Source: Nitrobacter sp051912485
GTDB taxonomy: Bacteria; Pseudomonadota; Alphaproteobacteria; Rhizobiales; Xanthobacteraceae
Length of the DNA: 64,000 nucleotides
NCBI RefSeq assembly: GCF_051912485.1
Contig: NZ_CP196822.1
Span: 3,658,001-3,722,000 of the forward strand
Direction: 5' to 3'
The notes under the pieces are model-generated. The model had not been told where the DNA came from. It searched no databases and worked only from the letters and a program-made list of their open reading frames with translations. The number at the start of each line of letters is the position of its first letter. The stretch's first letter is position 1. A program made the position numbers and the translations under genes. This document shows, piece by piece, positions 36,505 to 45,522 of this stretch.

Positions 36505-37191
36505 ATGGCCAACGCCCGCAAAATCCTGATCGTGGACGACGATACCGACCTGCGCGACACCCTGATCGAGCAACTGTCGCTGCATGAGGAATTCGAGGCC
36601 TCCGCCGTTGATACCGGCGCGAAGGGCGCCAGCGCCGCCAAAGCCCATTCTCCGGATCTGGTGCTGATGGACGTTGGCCTGCCCGATACCGACGGGCGCG
36701 AAGTGGTGCGCAGCTTGCGCAAGGGCGGCTTCAAGGCGCCGATCATCATGCTCACCGGTCACGACACCGATTCGGACACGATTCTCGGTCTTGAATCAGG
36801 CGCCAATGATTATATAGCCAAGCCGTTTCGCTTCGCGGTGCTGCTGGCGCGCATCCGCGCGCAGTTGCGTCAGCACGAGGCCAGCGAGGACGCGGTGTTT
36901 TCGGTCGGGCCCTACAGTTTCCGGCCCGGCTCCAAAATGCTCACGACCGCCAATGCCAAGAAGGTACGGCTGACCGAGAAGGAGACCGCGATCCTGCGCT
37001 TCCTGTACCGGGCCGGGCAGATGCCGGTGTCGCGCGAGACACTGCTGCAGGAGGTGTGGGGCTACAACTCCGGCGTCACCACCCACACGCTGGAAACCCA
37101 CATCTACCGGTTGCGCCAGAAGATCGAGAAAGACGCCGCCAATCCGGAGATTCTGGTAACGGAAGCCGGTGGCTACAAGCTGGTGCCGTGA
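36505..37191 (+). CDS. OmpR-family response regulator
   Basis: 228 aa: receiver domain (ILIVDDDTDLRDTLIEQL, phospho-acceptor Asp in LVLMDVGLPDTDGRE, Thr/Lys in IIMLTGHD and YIAKPF) followed by a winged-helix DNA-binding domain (VRLTEKETAILRFLYRAG, VSRETLLQEVWGYNSGVTTHTLETHIYRLR, split here for length). AGGAGG at 36490-36495 supports the ATG at 36505. No histidine kinase is adjacent; the N-terminal sequence resembles the essential CenR-type regulators of alphaproteobacteria, but I do not assert orthology. Confidence 0.9.
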   Translation: MANARKILIVDDDTDLRDTLIEQLSLHEEFEASAVDTGAKGASAAKAHSPDLVLMDVGLPDTDGREVVRSLRKGGFKAPIIMLTGHDTDSDTILGLESGANDYIAKPFRFAVLLARIRAQLRQHEASEDAVFSVGPYSFRPGSKMLTTANAKKVRLTEKETAILRFLYRAGQMPVSRETLLQEVWGYNSGVTTHTLETHIYRLRQKIEKDAANPEILVTEAGGYKLVP

Positions 37192-37275
37192 TACTTTTGG
37201 GTTGACGATTCGTATCAGCTCTCGTCAAAACAGCTTTTGGACGGTCCCCCGGATGGATCGCCGAACTGGTCTTGC

Positions 37276-37725
37276 ATGTCGATCGACGATGACGTTGCGC
37301 TGCTTGAGCGCGTTCCGACCCTGCGCCTGCTGGGCGCAGAGGCGTTGCGCGTGCTGGCCATCAGCGCCGAACAACAGCAGTTCGCCCGCGGCTCGATTCT
37401 GTTTCGCGCCGGCGACGAGGCGGACGCGGGATACGTCGTTCAGCAAGGCGGCTTTCGCATTCATGTCAAGGACGGCAGTGAGCAGGAAGTCATCGCCGAG
37501 CGCGGTACACTGATCGGCGAACTGGCCTTGATCGTTCCGATGTCACGACCGGCCACGGCGACCGCACTGGAATACTCGATGCTGATCCGCATTCCGCGCA
37601 CCCTGTTCCTGCGCGTGCTGGACAGCGATCCAGCCGCCGCCCGCCGCCTTCGCGACGAACTCGCCAACCGCACCCGGCAGACGACCAGCGATATCCTGAT
37701 GGCATCGGCGAAGCTGAGCAGCTAG
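37276..37725 (+). CDS. Single-domain cyclic nucleotide-binding (Crp-like) protein
   Basis: 149 aa from ATG 37276. It is only a cNMP-binding jelly-roll: FARGSILFRAGDEADAGYVV, GTLIGELALIVPMSRPATATA (phosphate-binding cassette region). There is no helix-turn-helix as in Crp or Fnr, so it cannot bind DNA by itself. The phosphate-cassette Arg-Ala is replaced by RPATA, so ligand binding is uncertain. It lies 84 bases after the response regulator and may be cotranscribed with it. Confidence 0.82.
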   Translation: MSIDDDVALLERVPTLRLLGAEALRVLAISAEQQQFARGSILFRAGDEADAGYVVQQGGFRIHVKDGSEQEVIAERGTLIGELALIVPMSRPATATALEYSMLIRIPRTLFLRVLDSDPAAARRLRDELANRTRQTTSDILMASAKLSS

Positions 37726-37760
37726 TTGCGGGCTCTGTTGCGTGTCCCAACCGGTCGAGG

Positions 37761-38576
37761 CTACACCTCGATCACCGCCGTTACCGGCACATGATCGGAC
37801 GGACGGTTCCAGCCGCGAGCGTCGCGGGTGATGCGGAAGTCCCGAATTCCGCCGCGCAGCGCCTCCGAGACCCAGATGTGGTCGAGCCTGCGGCCGCGAT
37901 TAGCGGCAACCCAGTCAGCGGCGCGGTAGCTCCACCACGTATAGACTTTCTCCGACATCGGAATCCGCTCGCGAGCGATGTCGATCCAGTTGCCGTGGCT
38001 CTGCATGCCGAGCAGCTTCTCGCATTCGACCGGCGTGTGCGAGACGATCTTCAGAAGCTGCTTGTGCGACCAGACGTCATTCTCATGCGGTGCGACATTG
38101 AGGTCGCCGACCAGCACATGCCGGTCGCCGTCGCGAGCATGCAACGGTACGCAGGCTTTCATCTCGTCGAGGAATTGCAGCTTGTGGGCGAACTTCGGAT
38201 TGAGCGCGGGATCGGGAATGTCGCCGCCCGCCGGCACATAAAAATTATGCAGCACAAGCGGCGCGGCGAAACCCGCCTGGCCGCCGAACGTCACAGTGAC
38301 ATGGCGCGAATCAATCTTGTCGCAGAATGTGCGGATGTTGCTGGCGTCGAACGGCAGCTTCGAGACCACCGCGACCCCGTGATATCCCTTCTGCCCGTTG
38401 AGCGCGACGTGCTCGTAGCCCAGCCGACGGAAGCGTTTCAGCGGAAAGGCGTCATCGGGGCATTTGGTTTCCTGCAGGCACAGCACGTCCGGCCGTTGCG
38501 CTTTCAGAAACTTTGCAACGAGATCGATGCGCAGCCGCACCGAATTGATATTCCAGGTCGTGAGTGTGATCTGCAT
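37761..38576 (-). CDS. xth: Exodeoxyribonuclease III
   Basis: AP endonuclease/3' exonuclease of base-excision repair (exonuclease-endonuclease-phosphatase fold). Motifs: TWNINSVRLRIDLVAKFL, LCLQETKCPDDAFPL (metal-binding Glu), GDLNVAPHENDVW (Asp/Asn), RLDHIWVSEAL and SDHVPVTAVIEV (catalytic His). About 271 aa from ATG 38576. The CCTCTCCC...GGGAGAGG hairpin at 38603-38637 lies just upstream. Confidence 0.93.
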   Translation of the reverse strand: MQITLTTWNINSVRLRIDLVAKFLKAQRPDVLCLQETKCPDDAFPLKRFRRLGYEHVALNGQKGYHGVAVVSKLPFDASNIRTFCDKIDSRHVTVTFGGQAGFAAPLVLHNFYVPAGGDIPDPALNPKFAHKLQFLDEMKACVPLHARDGDRHVLVGDLNVAPHENDVWSHKQLLKIVSHTPVECEKLLGMQSHGNWIDIARERIPMSEKVYTWWSYRAADWVAANRGRRLDHIWVSEALRGGIRDFRITRDARGWNRPSDHVPVTAVIEV

Positions 38577-38602
38577 GAGGGTTGCCGGTACTGGCGAGGG
38601 TC

Positions 38603-38637
38603 TTTCCCTCTCCCACAAGGGGAGAGGGAAGGGAAGA
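38603..38637. repeat. Small intergenic hairpin CCCTCTCC/GGAGAGGG
   Basis: TTTCCCTCTCCC then ACAA then GGGGAGAGGGAA, a near-perfect hairpin. Related units occur at 35671-35691 and 58920-58950. This type is scattered at gene ends in many alphaproteobacterial genomes. Confidence 0.75.
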
Positions 38638-38650
38638 GGACTTTTAAGAT

Positions 38651-38705
38651 TTTGATTTGACGCGCTTCTTCACGCGAACCGGTGCCCGCTTCGCTCGAAA
38701 ACGCT
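38651..38705. repeat. Palindromic intergenic repeat, family C (copy 4, inverted, partial)
   Basis: TTTGATTTGACGCG, then CTTCTTCACGCGAACCGG and CGCTTCGCTCGAAAACGCT: the reverse-complement order of the units at 52605 and 53771. It sits between the lolA-like gene stop and the xth promoter side. Confidence 0.75.
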
Positions 38706-38715
38706 ATGGCGTGCC

Positions 38716-39552
38716 TCAATTGTTCGACGTCGGATATTTGGTGTAGTCGATCTTGAACAGAGCGGGATCGAGCTTCGCCGTGGAGTTCAGATTGTAGATC
38801 GCCACCGTGGTGTCGTACCCTTGCGGATCGGTCACCGTCCACTGCTTGAGCTTGCCGTCCTTGACGCCGACCATCAGCATGAGGCGGGAGGTGCCGACCA
38901 GCGCCTGCTTCTCCTCGATGGTGACGCTGATGTAGAGATCGTCCGATGTCACGCTGACAACGTTGGTGTCTTTCATCAGGTCGATGCGGTCCGATAGCAG
39001 ATAGCGCAGCGGCGTCTGCGACAGCGGATAGAGATCCTGGGTCGCGAGCTTGGTATCGCGAACGACGAGCGAGGAGCCGTCGGAAATCATCGCGATCGGC
39101 GACGGAGCGTCGTATTCGAACCGCACCTTGCCCGGCTTTTGGATGTAGAATTCGCCGGTCGAACGGCTGCCGTCGGGCCCGACCTGCACGAAATTTCCGG
39201 CAAGCGTCCGCAGCGATGACAGATAGCCGCTGACTCGTGCCGCCGCCGCCTTCTGATCCGCGCTGAAGGTTGCAAAAAAATTTGCCGGTACGTTGCGGCG
39301 TCGGTCAGGAATAATCGGGTCGGGCGGTTGCGTGGATCCCGTGACCTGCGGTTCGATGGTTTCCACGAGTTTCGCTGCTGGTGCGCCGTCGCGGGCCTTC
39401 GGGGCTGGTCGCGGGATCGGAACGGCCTGCGCGAGGGCGGGTGGAATTAAAAGACCCGCGGTCAGCGCTGCAGCGAGCCAGACCCCGCCGGCGCGCGCGC
39501 GACTGCGGATCGGACGACCGGCCGCGGATGAATGTGTTACGTGTCTGCTCAA
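38716..39552 (-). CDS. LolA-like outer-membrane lipoprotein carrier protein
   Basis: 278 aa with an N-terminal signal sequence (GVWLAAALTAGLLIPPALAQA) and a Pro/Ala-rich linker, then a LolA-fold domain from about residue 90: VSGYLSSLRTLAGNFVQVGP, EFYIQKPGKVRFEYDAPSP, MISDGSSLVVRDTKLATQ and DLYPLSQTPLRYLLSDRIDL. LolA shuttles lipoproteins from the inner to the outer membrane. The longer N-terminal linker is unlike E. coli LolA, but the family motifs are clear. It lies downstream of ftsK, the usual alphaproteobacterial ftsK-lolA-xth order. Confidence 0.88.
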   Translation of the reverse strand: MSRHVTHSSAAGRPIRSRARAGGVWLAAALTAGLLIPPALAQAVPIPRPAPKARDGAPAAKLVETIEPQVTGSTQPPDPIIPDRRRNVPANFFATFSADQKAAAARVSGYLSSLRTLAGNFVQVGPDGSRSTGEFYIQKPGKVRFEYDAPSPIAMISDGSSLVVRDTKLATQDLYPLSQTPLRYLLSDRIDLMKDTNVVSVTSDDLYISVTIEEKQALVGTSRLMLMVGVKDGKLKQWTVTDPQGYDTTVAIYNLNSTAKLDPALFKIDYTKYPTSNN

Positions 39553-39586
39553 TGTCTCGTCCTGTCCGCCCGAGATGTGCTTTCTA

Positions 39587-39698
39587 GCGCATGATCCGCC
39601 AAAGTGTGAGCGGTTTGGCTAAAAGATCATGCGCATTCTCAATATTTGAGAGCGCGATCGGACGCAAAACCGGAATCCACTTTTGCTGATCGCGCTCT
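39587..39698. repeat. Composite palindromic repeat, family A-prime (copy 2)
   Basis: GCGCATGATC (39587-39596) with GATCATGCGC (39625-39634), followed by AGAGCGCGATC with GATCGCGCTCT ending near 39698. The same composite lies at 7081-7179 and, inverted, at 59941-60050. It occupies the ftsK-lolA gap. Confidence 0.85.
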
Positions 39699-39826
39699 AG
39701 GCGCTTTGCTCCGCCGCGGATATCGCTTTTTCCGGGCGAGGTCCGGCGGATGACGCCGGCGCTAGCGCGATGCTGTGGCGATTTCGCGACTCCGAAAGCG
39801 GGATCACCCATCATGCCGGTCATGCG

Positions 39827-42292
39827 TCAGAAGTGGCCTTCTTCTTCCTCGATCAGGATTTCGCGCTTTCCTGCGTGATTCGCCTGCCCGACGATGCCCT
39901 CGAGTTCCATGCGCTCCATTAGCGAAGCGGCGCGGTTGTATCCTATCTGGAGGCGGCGCTGGATGTAGCTGGTCGAGGCCTTGCGGTCGCGCTTCACGAT
40001 CGCCACCGCCTGCGAGAACAGATCGCCGCCGCCGTCGCTGCCCATGCTCGTGCCGTCGAACACCGCGCCGTCCTCGTCGGTCGGCTCTTCTGCTGTGACC
40101 GCCTCGAGATATTCCGGCTGACCTTGCGTTTTGAGGTGGCGCACCACCTTCTCGACCTCCTCGTCTGACACAAAAGGTCCGTGCACGCGCGAGATGCGGC
40201 CGCCGCCCGCCATGTAGAGCATGTCGCCCTGGCCGAGCAGTTGCTCTGCGCCCATTTCGCCCAAGATGGTGCGGCTGTCGATTTTCGATGTGACCTGGAA
40301 GGAAATGCGGGTCGGGAAGTTGGCCTTGATGGTACCGGTGATGACGTCGACCGACGGTCGCTGCGTTGCGAGGATCACGTGGAGACCGGCGGCGCGCGCC
40401 ATCTGCGCCAGCCGCTGCACCGCGCCCTCGATGTCCTTGCCGGCGACCATCATCAGGTCGGCCATTTCGTCCACGATGATAACGATGAACGGTAGCGGCT
40501 CGAGGTCGAGCTTCTCGTTCTCGTAGATCGCCTTGCCGGTTTCCTTGTCGAAGCCGGTATGCACCGTGCGCGTCAGGTCTTCGCCCTTGGCGCGGGCTTC
40601 GACCAGGCGCTGGTTGTAGCCGTCGATGTTGCGCACGCCGAGCTTGGACATCTTCTTGTAGCGTTCTTCCATCTCGCGCACGGCCCACTTCAGCGCGACG
40701 ACGGCCTTCTTCGGATCGGTCACGACCGGCGTCAGCAGATGCGGGATGCCGTCATAGACGGAGAGTTCGAGCATCTTCGGATCGACCATGATGAGACGGC
40801 ACTGGTCGGGCCGCAGCCGGTAGACCAGGCTGAGGATCATGGTGTTGATGGCGACGGACTTGCCCGAGCCCGTGGTGCCGGCGATCAACATGTGGGGCGT
40901 GCGCGCGAGGTCGATGATGACGGGATCGCCGCCGATGGTCTTGCCGAGGCACAGCGGCAGCTTGGCGACGGACTCGCCCGCATCCTTCGCGGTAAGCAAT
41001 TCGCGCAAGTAAACCTTTTCGCGATGCGCGTTCGGCAGCTCGATGCCGATGGCGTTGCGGCCGGCGACCACCGCGACACGCGCCGACAAGGCGCTCATGG
41101 AACGCGCGATGTCGTCGGCGAGGCCGATGACACGCGACGACTTGATGCCGGGCGCGGGCTCCAGTTCGTACAGCGTCACCACCGGTCCGGGATTGGCTTT
41201 CACGATTTCGCCGCGCACGCCAAAGTCGCCAAGCACGCCTTCGAGCGCGCGCGAATTGGCTTCCAGTTCGGCCTTGCTGAGCGGCTGGCGATCGGCGGCG
41301 CGTGGCGCAGTCAAAACGTTCACCGACGGCAGATCGAACTTGCCGGCTTTTTTTGTGGGCGCGCGCGAAGCAGCCTTCCGGCGCGGCGCGCGGACCGCCG
41401 GCTCATCCTCGTCCTCGTCGTCTTCCTCCTCGTATTCGTCGTCGATGTCGCCGCGAGCCGGCACCAGGGACGGACCCGACCCGCCGCCGAGGTTCGGCTC
41501 CTGACGTCCATACGCCAGCGCCGCCGATTTCTGCGGCGCGCTCGACACCAGCGACTTGTAGGCCAGCGCAACAAGTGCCCCGAGCCTGAGGCGCTTGAAT
41601 CGCGCCTTCGCGCTCATCAGCGCGTGAACCGCCCAACCCAGCGAGACCGAGGCGTGATCGCTGCCGTCGTCGAACGGCGCGTCGTCGTCGTCGATCTCGA
41701 GCGACGGTTCGGCGGGGCGTGATCGCATTCCGCTGGCCCAAAGGAATGTCGCGGCCATGACGAGGAGGAAAATCGCGCCGAACACGATTCGCTGCAGCAC
41801 GCTCGCCGGGCCGAACAGTATCGCAGGCGCTCGCACCAGCGCATCGCCGACCACGCCGCCCAGTCCCGTCGGCAGCGGCCATGCGCCGTTATGCGGCCAG
41901 CAACTGGCGAAGCCGGCGGCGGCTGCGGTGCAGAGAATCCAGCAGGCGAGACGCGTGGCCGCGTGATCGAAGGGACGATGGGTCAGCATGCGCCAGCCCC
42001 GGATCGCCATGGGCAGGATCAGCATGATCGCGCCGAGGCCGAGAATCTGCATCAGGAGATCGGCGCCGATCGCACCGGGATAGCCCAGCATGTTGTGGAT
42101 CGCGCGCGAGGTCGCGTGGCTGAGGCTCGGATCCTGCACCGACCACGTCATCAGCGCAGCCGCTGTGGCGCCGGACAAACCGATCAGGCCGAGCCCGGTC
42201 AGTTCGCGCAAGCGCCGCCCGAGCGCGTCGCGGATTGACGGCGGAAGATGATCGACGATGGGAAGGAGGCGTTCGATCGCTGCCATGCTCAT
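39827..42292 (-). CDS. ftsK: DNA translocase FtsK
   Basis: Septal DNA pump that clears the chromosome terminus and activates XerCD. About four N-terminal membrane helices (residues 25-195), an acidic Asp/Glu-rich linker at about 281-297, then the motor: GVRGEIVKANPGPVVTLYEL, Walker A IAGTTGSGKSVAINTM at about 467-482, Walker B PFIVIIVDEMADLMMV, and a C-terminal gamma winged helix (STSYIQRRLQIGYNRAASLM) that reads KOPS. Length 821 aa. It lies 12 bases downstream of an aminotransferase gene, with which it is probably cotranscribed. Confidence 0.95.
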   Translation of the reverse strand: MSMAAIERLLPIVDHLPPSIRDALGRRLRELTGLGLIGLSGATAAALMTWSVQDPSLSHATSRAIHNMLGYPGAIGADLLMQILGLGAIMLILPMAIRGWRMLTHRPFDHAATRLACWILCTAAAAGFASCWPHNGAWPLPTGLGGVVGDALVRAPAILFGPASVLQRIVFGAIFLLVMAATFLWASGMRSRPAEPSLEIDDDDAPFDDGSDHASVSLGWAVHALMSAKARFKRLRLGALVALAYKSLVSSAPQKSAALAYGRQEPNLGGGSGPSLVPARGDIDDEYEEEDDEDEDEPAVRAPRRKAASRAPTKKAGKFDLPSVNVLTAPRAADRQPLSKAELEANSRALEGVLGDFGVRGEIVKANPGPVVTLYELEPAPGIKSSRVIGLADDIARSMSALSARVAVVAGRNAIGIELPNAHREKVYLRELLTAKDAGESVAKLPLCLGKTIGGDPVIIDLARTPHMLIAGTTGSGKSVAINTMILSLVYRLRPDQCRLIMVDPKMLELSVYDGIPHLLTPVVTDPKKAVVALKWAVREMEERYKKMSKLGVRNIDGYNQRLVEARAKGEDLTRTVHTGFDKETGKAIYENEKLDLEPLPFIVIIVDEMADLMMVAGKDIEGAVQRLAQMARAAGLHVILATQRPSVDVITGTIKANFPTRISFQVTSKIDSRTILGEMGAEQLLGQGDMLYMAGGGRISRVHGPFVSDEEVEKVVRHLKTQGQPEYLEAVTAEEPTDEDGAVFDGTSMGSDGGGDLFSQAVAIVKRDRKASTSYIQRRLQIGYNRAASLMERMELEGIVGQANHAGKREILIEEEEGHF

Positions 42293-42304
42293 GGGGCCCT
42301 GCGA

Positions 42305-43555
42305 CTATCCGAGAGTTTTGACCAGCCGATGCAACGCCTCGGCTGTTGTTTCAGTGTCAGCCACCAGCGCCAGCCGGATGTAGCCTGCGCCGGGATTGCT
42401 GCCGTCGGCTTGCTGTCGCGCCAGATAGCTTCCGGGCACGACGCGTATGCCGGCTTCCTTGTAGAGCTTGATGGCCGCGGCTTCGTCGCCGCCATGAGCG
42501 GAGACATCAAGCCAGATGCAAAAGCCGCCGGCCGGGCGGCTGTAGCCGTAGCGATGGCCGAGGATCTGATCGGCGAGATCGAACTTGAGCCGGTAAAGCC
42601 GGCGGTTCTCCCCGACATGCGCCTCGTCGCCATAGGCCGCCACGGCGACATGCTGCAGCGGCACCGGCACCTGGGGTGCCGCGACGTTGCGCAGTTCATG
42701 AAACGCGGCGAGGAAATTCCGGTCGCCGGCGACGAAGCCGACGCGGAGGCCCGGCAGGTTCGAGCGTTTCGACAGCGACTGGAACGCGACCACGTTGGCA
42801 TAGTCCGGCCCCGCGCATTCCAGCGCGCTGCCGGGCGCGTCGCGCGTGTAGATTTCCGAATAGCATTCGTCTGATAGCACCAGGAAACCGTAGCGACGCG
42901 CCAGCGCGATCAGGCGCGAGAAGTAGTCGCGCGAGGCCACCGCTCCTTGCGGGTTGGCGGGCGAGGCGAGATAGATTGCGACCGTCCGCGCCAGCGTGGC
43001 CTCGTCGAGCGCATCGAGGTCGGGCAAAAATCCGTTGGCGCGGGTGGTCGGCAGGAAGACCGTCTCGCAATTTGCAGCGCGGGCGCCGGCGCCATAGGCC
43101 GGGTAGAGCGGGTTCGGCACCAGAATGGCCGGCGTGCCCTTGCGCGGTGCCACGTAGCGGGCAGCGGCGATGGCCGCGAAAAACAGCCCCTCGCGGCTGC
43201 CGTTCAGCACCAGAATTTCGGTCTCGGGATCGATGGCGCGGGGCAGGTCGAAGCGCGTCGATAGCCAGTTCGCAGCAGTGCGGCGGAACGGCTCGATCCC
43301 CCTCGCCATCGGGTATCGTCTGAACTCATTGATATGTTGGGACAATATCTGGCCGACGAAGTCGGGCGGCGGGTGCTGCGGCTCGCCCAGCGACAACGTG
43401 ATCAGGGGCTGCCCCGGCTGATAGGGCGCAAGCAGCTCCGCTGTCCGTGCGAACGGCGACCGCTCGCCCGGCGTCGTGGACGCAGCCCTGCTGGCGGCTG
43501 ACTCGGTCGGGCTGGCTGCGCCTTGCGCCGCGCGCGATGAAGCGGTGGTTGCCAT
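42305..43555 (-). CDS. PLP-dependent class I/II aminotransferase (DapC-like)
   Basis: 416 aa fold-type I aminotransferase. The substrate loop ITLSLGEPQHPPPDFV, LNGSREGLFFAAIAAARY, NPLYPAYGAGA, and the PLP lysine in FQSLSKRSNLPGLRVGF are clear. RPAGGFCIWLDVS matches the succinyldiaminopimelate aminotransferase (DapC) group of alphaproteobacteria, so a lysine/diaminopimelate role is plausible but not proven. The gene precedes ftsK by 12 bases. A CtrA-type site lies about 86-101 bases upstream of its start. Confidence 0.85.
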   Translation of the reverse strand: MATTASSRAAQGAASPTESAASRAASTTPGERSPFARTAELLAPYQPGQPLITLSLGEPQHPPPDFVGQILSQHINEFRRYPMARGIEPFRRTAANWLSTRFDLPRAIDPETEILVLNGSREGLFFAAIAAARYVAPRKGTPAILVPNPLYPAYGAGARAANCETVFLPTTRANGFLPDLDALDEATLARTVAIYLASPANPQGAVASRDYFSRLIALARRYGFLVLSDECYSEIYTRDAPGSALECAGPDYANVVAFQSLSKRSNLPGLRVGFVAGDRNFLAAFHELRNVAAPQVPVPLQHVAVAAYGDEAHVGENRRLYRLKFDLADQILGHRYGYSRPAGGFCIWLDVSAHGGDEAAAIKLYKEAGIRVVPGSYLARQQADGSNPGAGYIRLALVADTETTAEALHRLVKTLG

Positions 43556-43640
43556 CGGTTAAGCGTCAACACTTTCAAGACGTTCGGCCACACGTTGAGG
43601 CCGGAACGAAAGACAGTTGAGTACCATAGGTGCGGCGAGG

Positions 43641-43656
43641 TTAAGACGCGATTAAC
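43641..43656. promoter_or_regulatory. CtrA-type site TTAA-N7-TTAAC upstream of the aminotransferase-ftsK unit
   Basis: TTAAGACGCGATTAAC matches the full CtrA consensus TTAA-N7-TTAA(C). It lies 86-101 bases upstream of the leftward aminotransferase start. CtrA controls cell-cycle genes in alphaproteobacteria, so control of the downstream ftsK is reasonable. This is inference from the motif. Confidence 0.6.
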
Positions 43657-43779
43657 CATCGGCGGGAGCACGGATTTTCTTGGTCTGTTCTTGTGTTAGG
43701 CCGGGTCATGCCTCAGCGTTTTGTACGGTATCGGCGTGACGCTTCTCGCCTTTAGGGTCTTTGGAATTAGATTGCTCGC

Positions 43780-43995
43780 ATGGGGTTAAGGCGCACGCCG
43801 GACTGGCTTTTGCTCGTGCTGGCGTTGCCAGCTCATCAAATATGGCATGTCGCAAGGTACGCAAACACTCGCGAACACTGGTTCGAGAAGACCGCCGTGT
43901 TCATCACCTTCTTACCGATTATCGTCTTGAGTTCGGTGATATGGGCGTCTCTTTGGATCCTAGGCTTGTGGCTAGCATGGCAAGCCATCAACTAG
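43780..43995 (+). CDS. Small hydrophobic protein, function unknown
   Basis: 71 aa open frame with two hydrophobic segments (DWLLLVLALPAHQIWHVA and AVFITFLPIIVLSSVIW...LGLWLAWQAI), suggesting a small two-helix membrane protein. The ATG at 43780 has no strong ribosome site. The codon use looks coding, but I recognise no family. It lies alone between divergent and convergent larger genes. Could be spurious. Confidence 0.45.
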   Translation: MGLRRTPDWLLLVLALPAHQIWHVARYANTREHWFEKTAVFITFLPIIVLSSVIWASLWILGLWLAWQAIN

Positions 43996-44137
43996 ATCGC
44001 AACGAAATTCAAAATGAGGCATGAGGCACGGCCGTGAAGGCCGAAACGATGTCGCTGAGTGGGAAGGCCCATGCGATCGAAACAATGTCGAGTAACAACG
44101 TTCCCGCCTTTACGAAGACAACCGCTCTCTCACCACC

Positions 44138-45358
44138 CTACAGCGCCTCGCCCTTCAACAGCCGCGGCACCTCGCCGGTCAGTCCCGCCGCCTGCCGGAT
44201 GAATGCATTCTTCAGTGGCGGCATACGGTCGACCAATCCTAATCCGAGGTCGCGCACGCTGCGCAAGAGCGTCGATTCGTTCGAGAACAAAACATTGAGC
44301 GTATTGGTGGCGAAGCCCATCGCCATGGTGTCGAAGCGCCGCCAGCGCTGATAGCGCTCGAGCACGTCGGCCTGCCCTGGATCGATGCCGAGCCTGATAG
44401 CGTCGACCACGGATTCCGCGAGCGCCGCGACATCCTTCAGTCCGAGGTTGAGGCCCTGGCCTGCGATCGGATGAATCACATGCGCGGCGTCACCGACCAG
44501 CGCCAGCCGCTCGGCGATGAACGAGCGCGCGACGAAATAGCCGAGCGGAAACGCACGCGGCTTGTCGAGCGCCTTGATCTCGCCGAGGTGCAGGCCGAAG
44601 CGCTGCTCCAGCTCGGCATGAAATTCCTCTTCCGTAAGCGCGACGATGCGCGCGGCATCCGTCCGCTTCTCGGTCCACACCAGCGACGAGCGTTGACCCG
44701 TCAGCGGCAGGATCGCGAACGGCCCCGCGGGAAGAAAATGTTCTTCGGCGCGGCCTTGATGATCGCGCTCGTGGCCGACGGTGACGACGATACCGGACTG
44801 ATCGTACTCCCAGCCGTGGGTGGCGATTCCGGCGCGCTCGCGCAGCCTTGAACGCGCGCCATCGGCCGCCACCAAAAGGCTCGCGTCGATGGTCGAGCCG
44901 TCGGCGAACGAGACGGTGACGCCGCCGGGCCGCACGTCGTTTCCCGTCAGCGCCGTGGCGCGCAAATCGACGCCTTCCGCTTCCGCACGTGAAACCAACG
45001 CATCGATCAGATGACGGTTCTCGACCATGTGGGCGAACGGCTCGCCGGGCTGGACGTCGCCGGCAAATGTCAGGAGGACCGGGCGGGTGGCGTCCTCGAG
45101 CTTCGAATCTGTGACCACCATGTCAAGGATCGGCTGCGCGGTGCCGGCCACCTCGTCCCAGATCCCGAGCGCCTCGAACAGGCGGCGGCACGCAGCAACA
45201 ATAGCGGTGGCGCGCGGATCACGGCTTGGCCGGTTCGCAAGCGCGGGGTCTGCGACCACGATCGGAACCTCAGTGCCCAGTCCCTGGCGCAGCGCCAGCG
45301 CCAGCGCCAGTCCTGCGAACGCGCCGCCGCAGATGACAATGCTTCGTTGTGTCGTCAT
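44138..45358 (-). CDS. FAD-dependent ubiquinone biosynthesis hydroxylase (UbiH/UbiF/COQ6 family)
   Basis: 406 aa flavoprotein monooxygenase. N-terminal FAD motif IVICGGAFAGLALALALRQ (GxGxxG with Phe at the third position), DGARSRLRERAGI and the C-terminal RLALVGDAAHVIHPIAGQGL with NLGLKDVAALAES, hallmarks of the ubiquinone hydroxylases. Alphaproteobacteria use one or two such enzymes for several ring positions, so the exact position hydroxylated is unclear. Start ATG 45358; an upstream frame to 45499 is probably not translated. Confidence 0.9.
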   Translation of the reverse strand: MTTQRSIVICGGAFAGLALALALRQGLGTEVPIVVADPALANRPSRDPRATAIVAACRRLFEALGIWDEVAGTAQPILDMVVTDSKLEDATRPVLLTFAGDVQPGEPFAHMVENRHLIDALVSRAEAEGVDLRATALTGNDVRPGGVTVSFADGSTIDASLLVAADGARSRLRERAGIATHGWEYDQSGIVVTVGHERDHQGRAEEHFLPAGPFAILPLTGQRSSLVWTEKRTDAARIVALTEEEFHAELEQRFGLHLGEIKALDKPRAFPLGYFVARSFIAERLALVGDAAHVIHPIAGQGLNLGLKDVAALAESVVDAIRLGIDPGQADVLERYQRWRRFDTMAMGFATNTLNVLFSNESTLLRSVRDLGLGLVDRMPPLKNAFIRQAAGLTGEVPRLLKGEAL

Positions 45359-45522
45359 GGTGCGCCTTACTTTCCTCGCCGGCATTATAGCCGGGCGAAG
45401 CCGGTTTCCAAACCTTGCTCTTAAGGCAACCGCCGGCCCGTGTCGTCGTTCCGGGGCGCCGAAGGCCCGCGAACCCGGAATAACGGTATGAGAACGCATG
45501 AGTTCATATTGAAGGCATCGCG

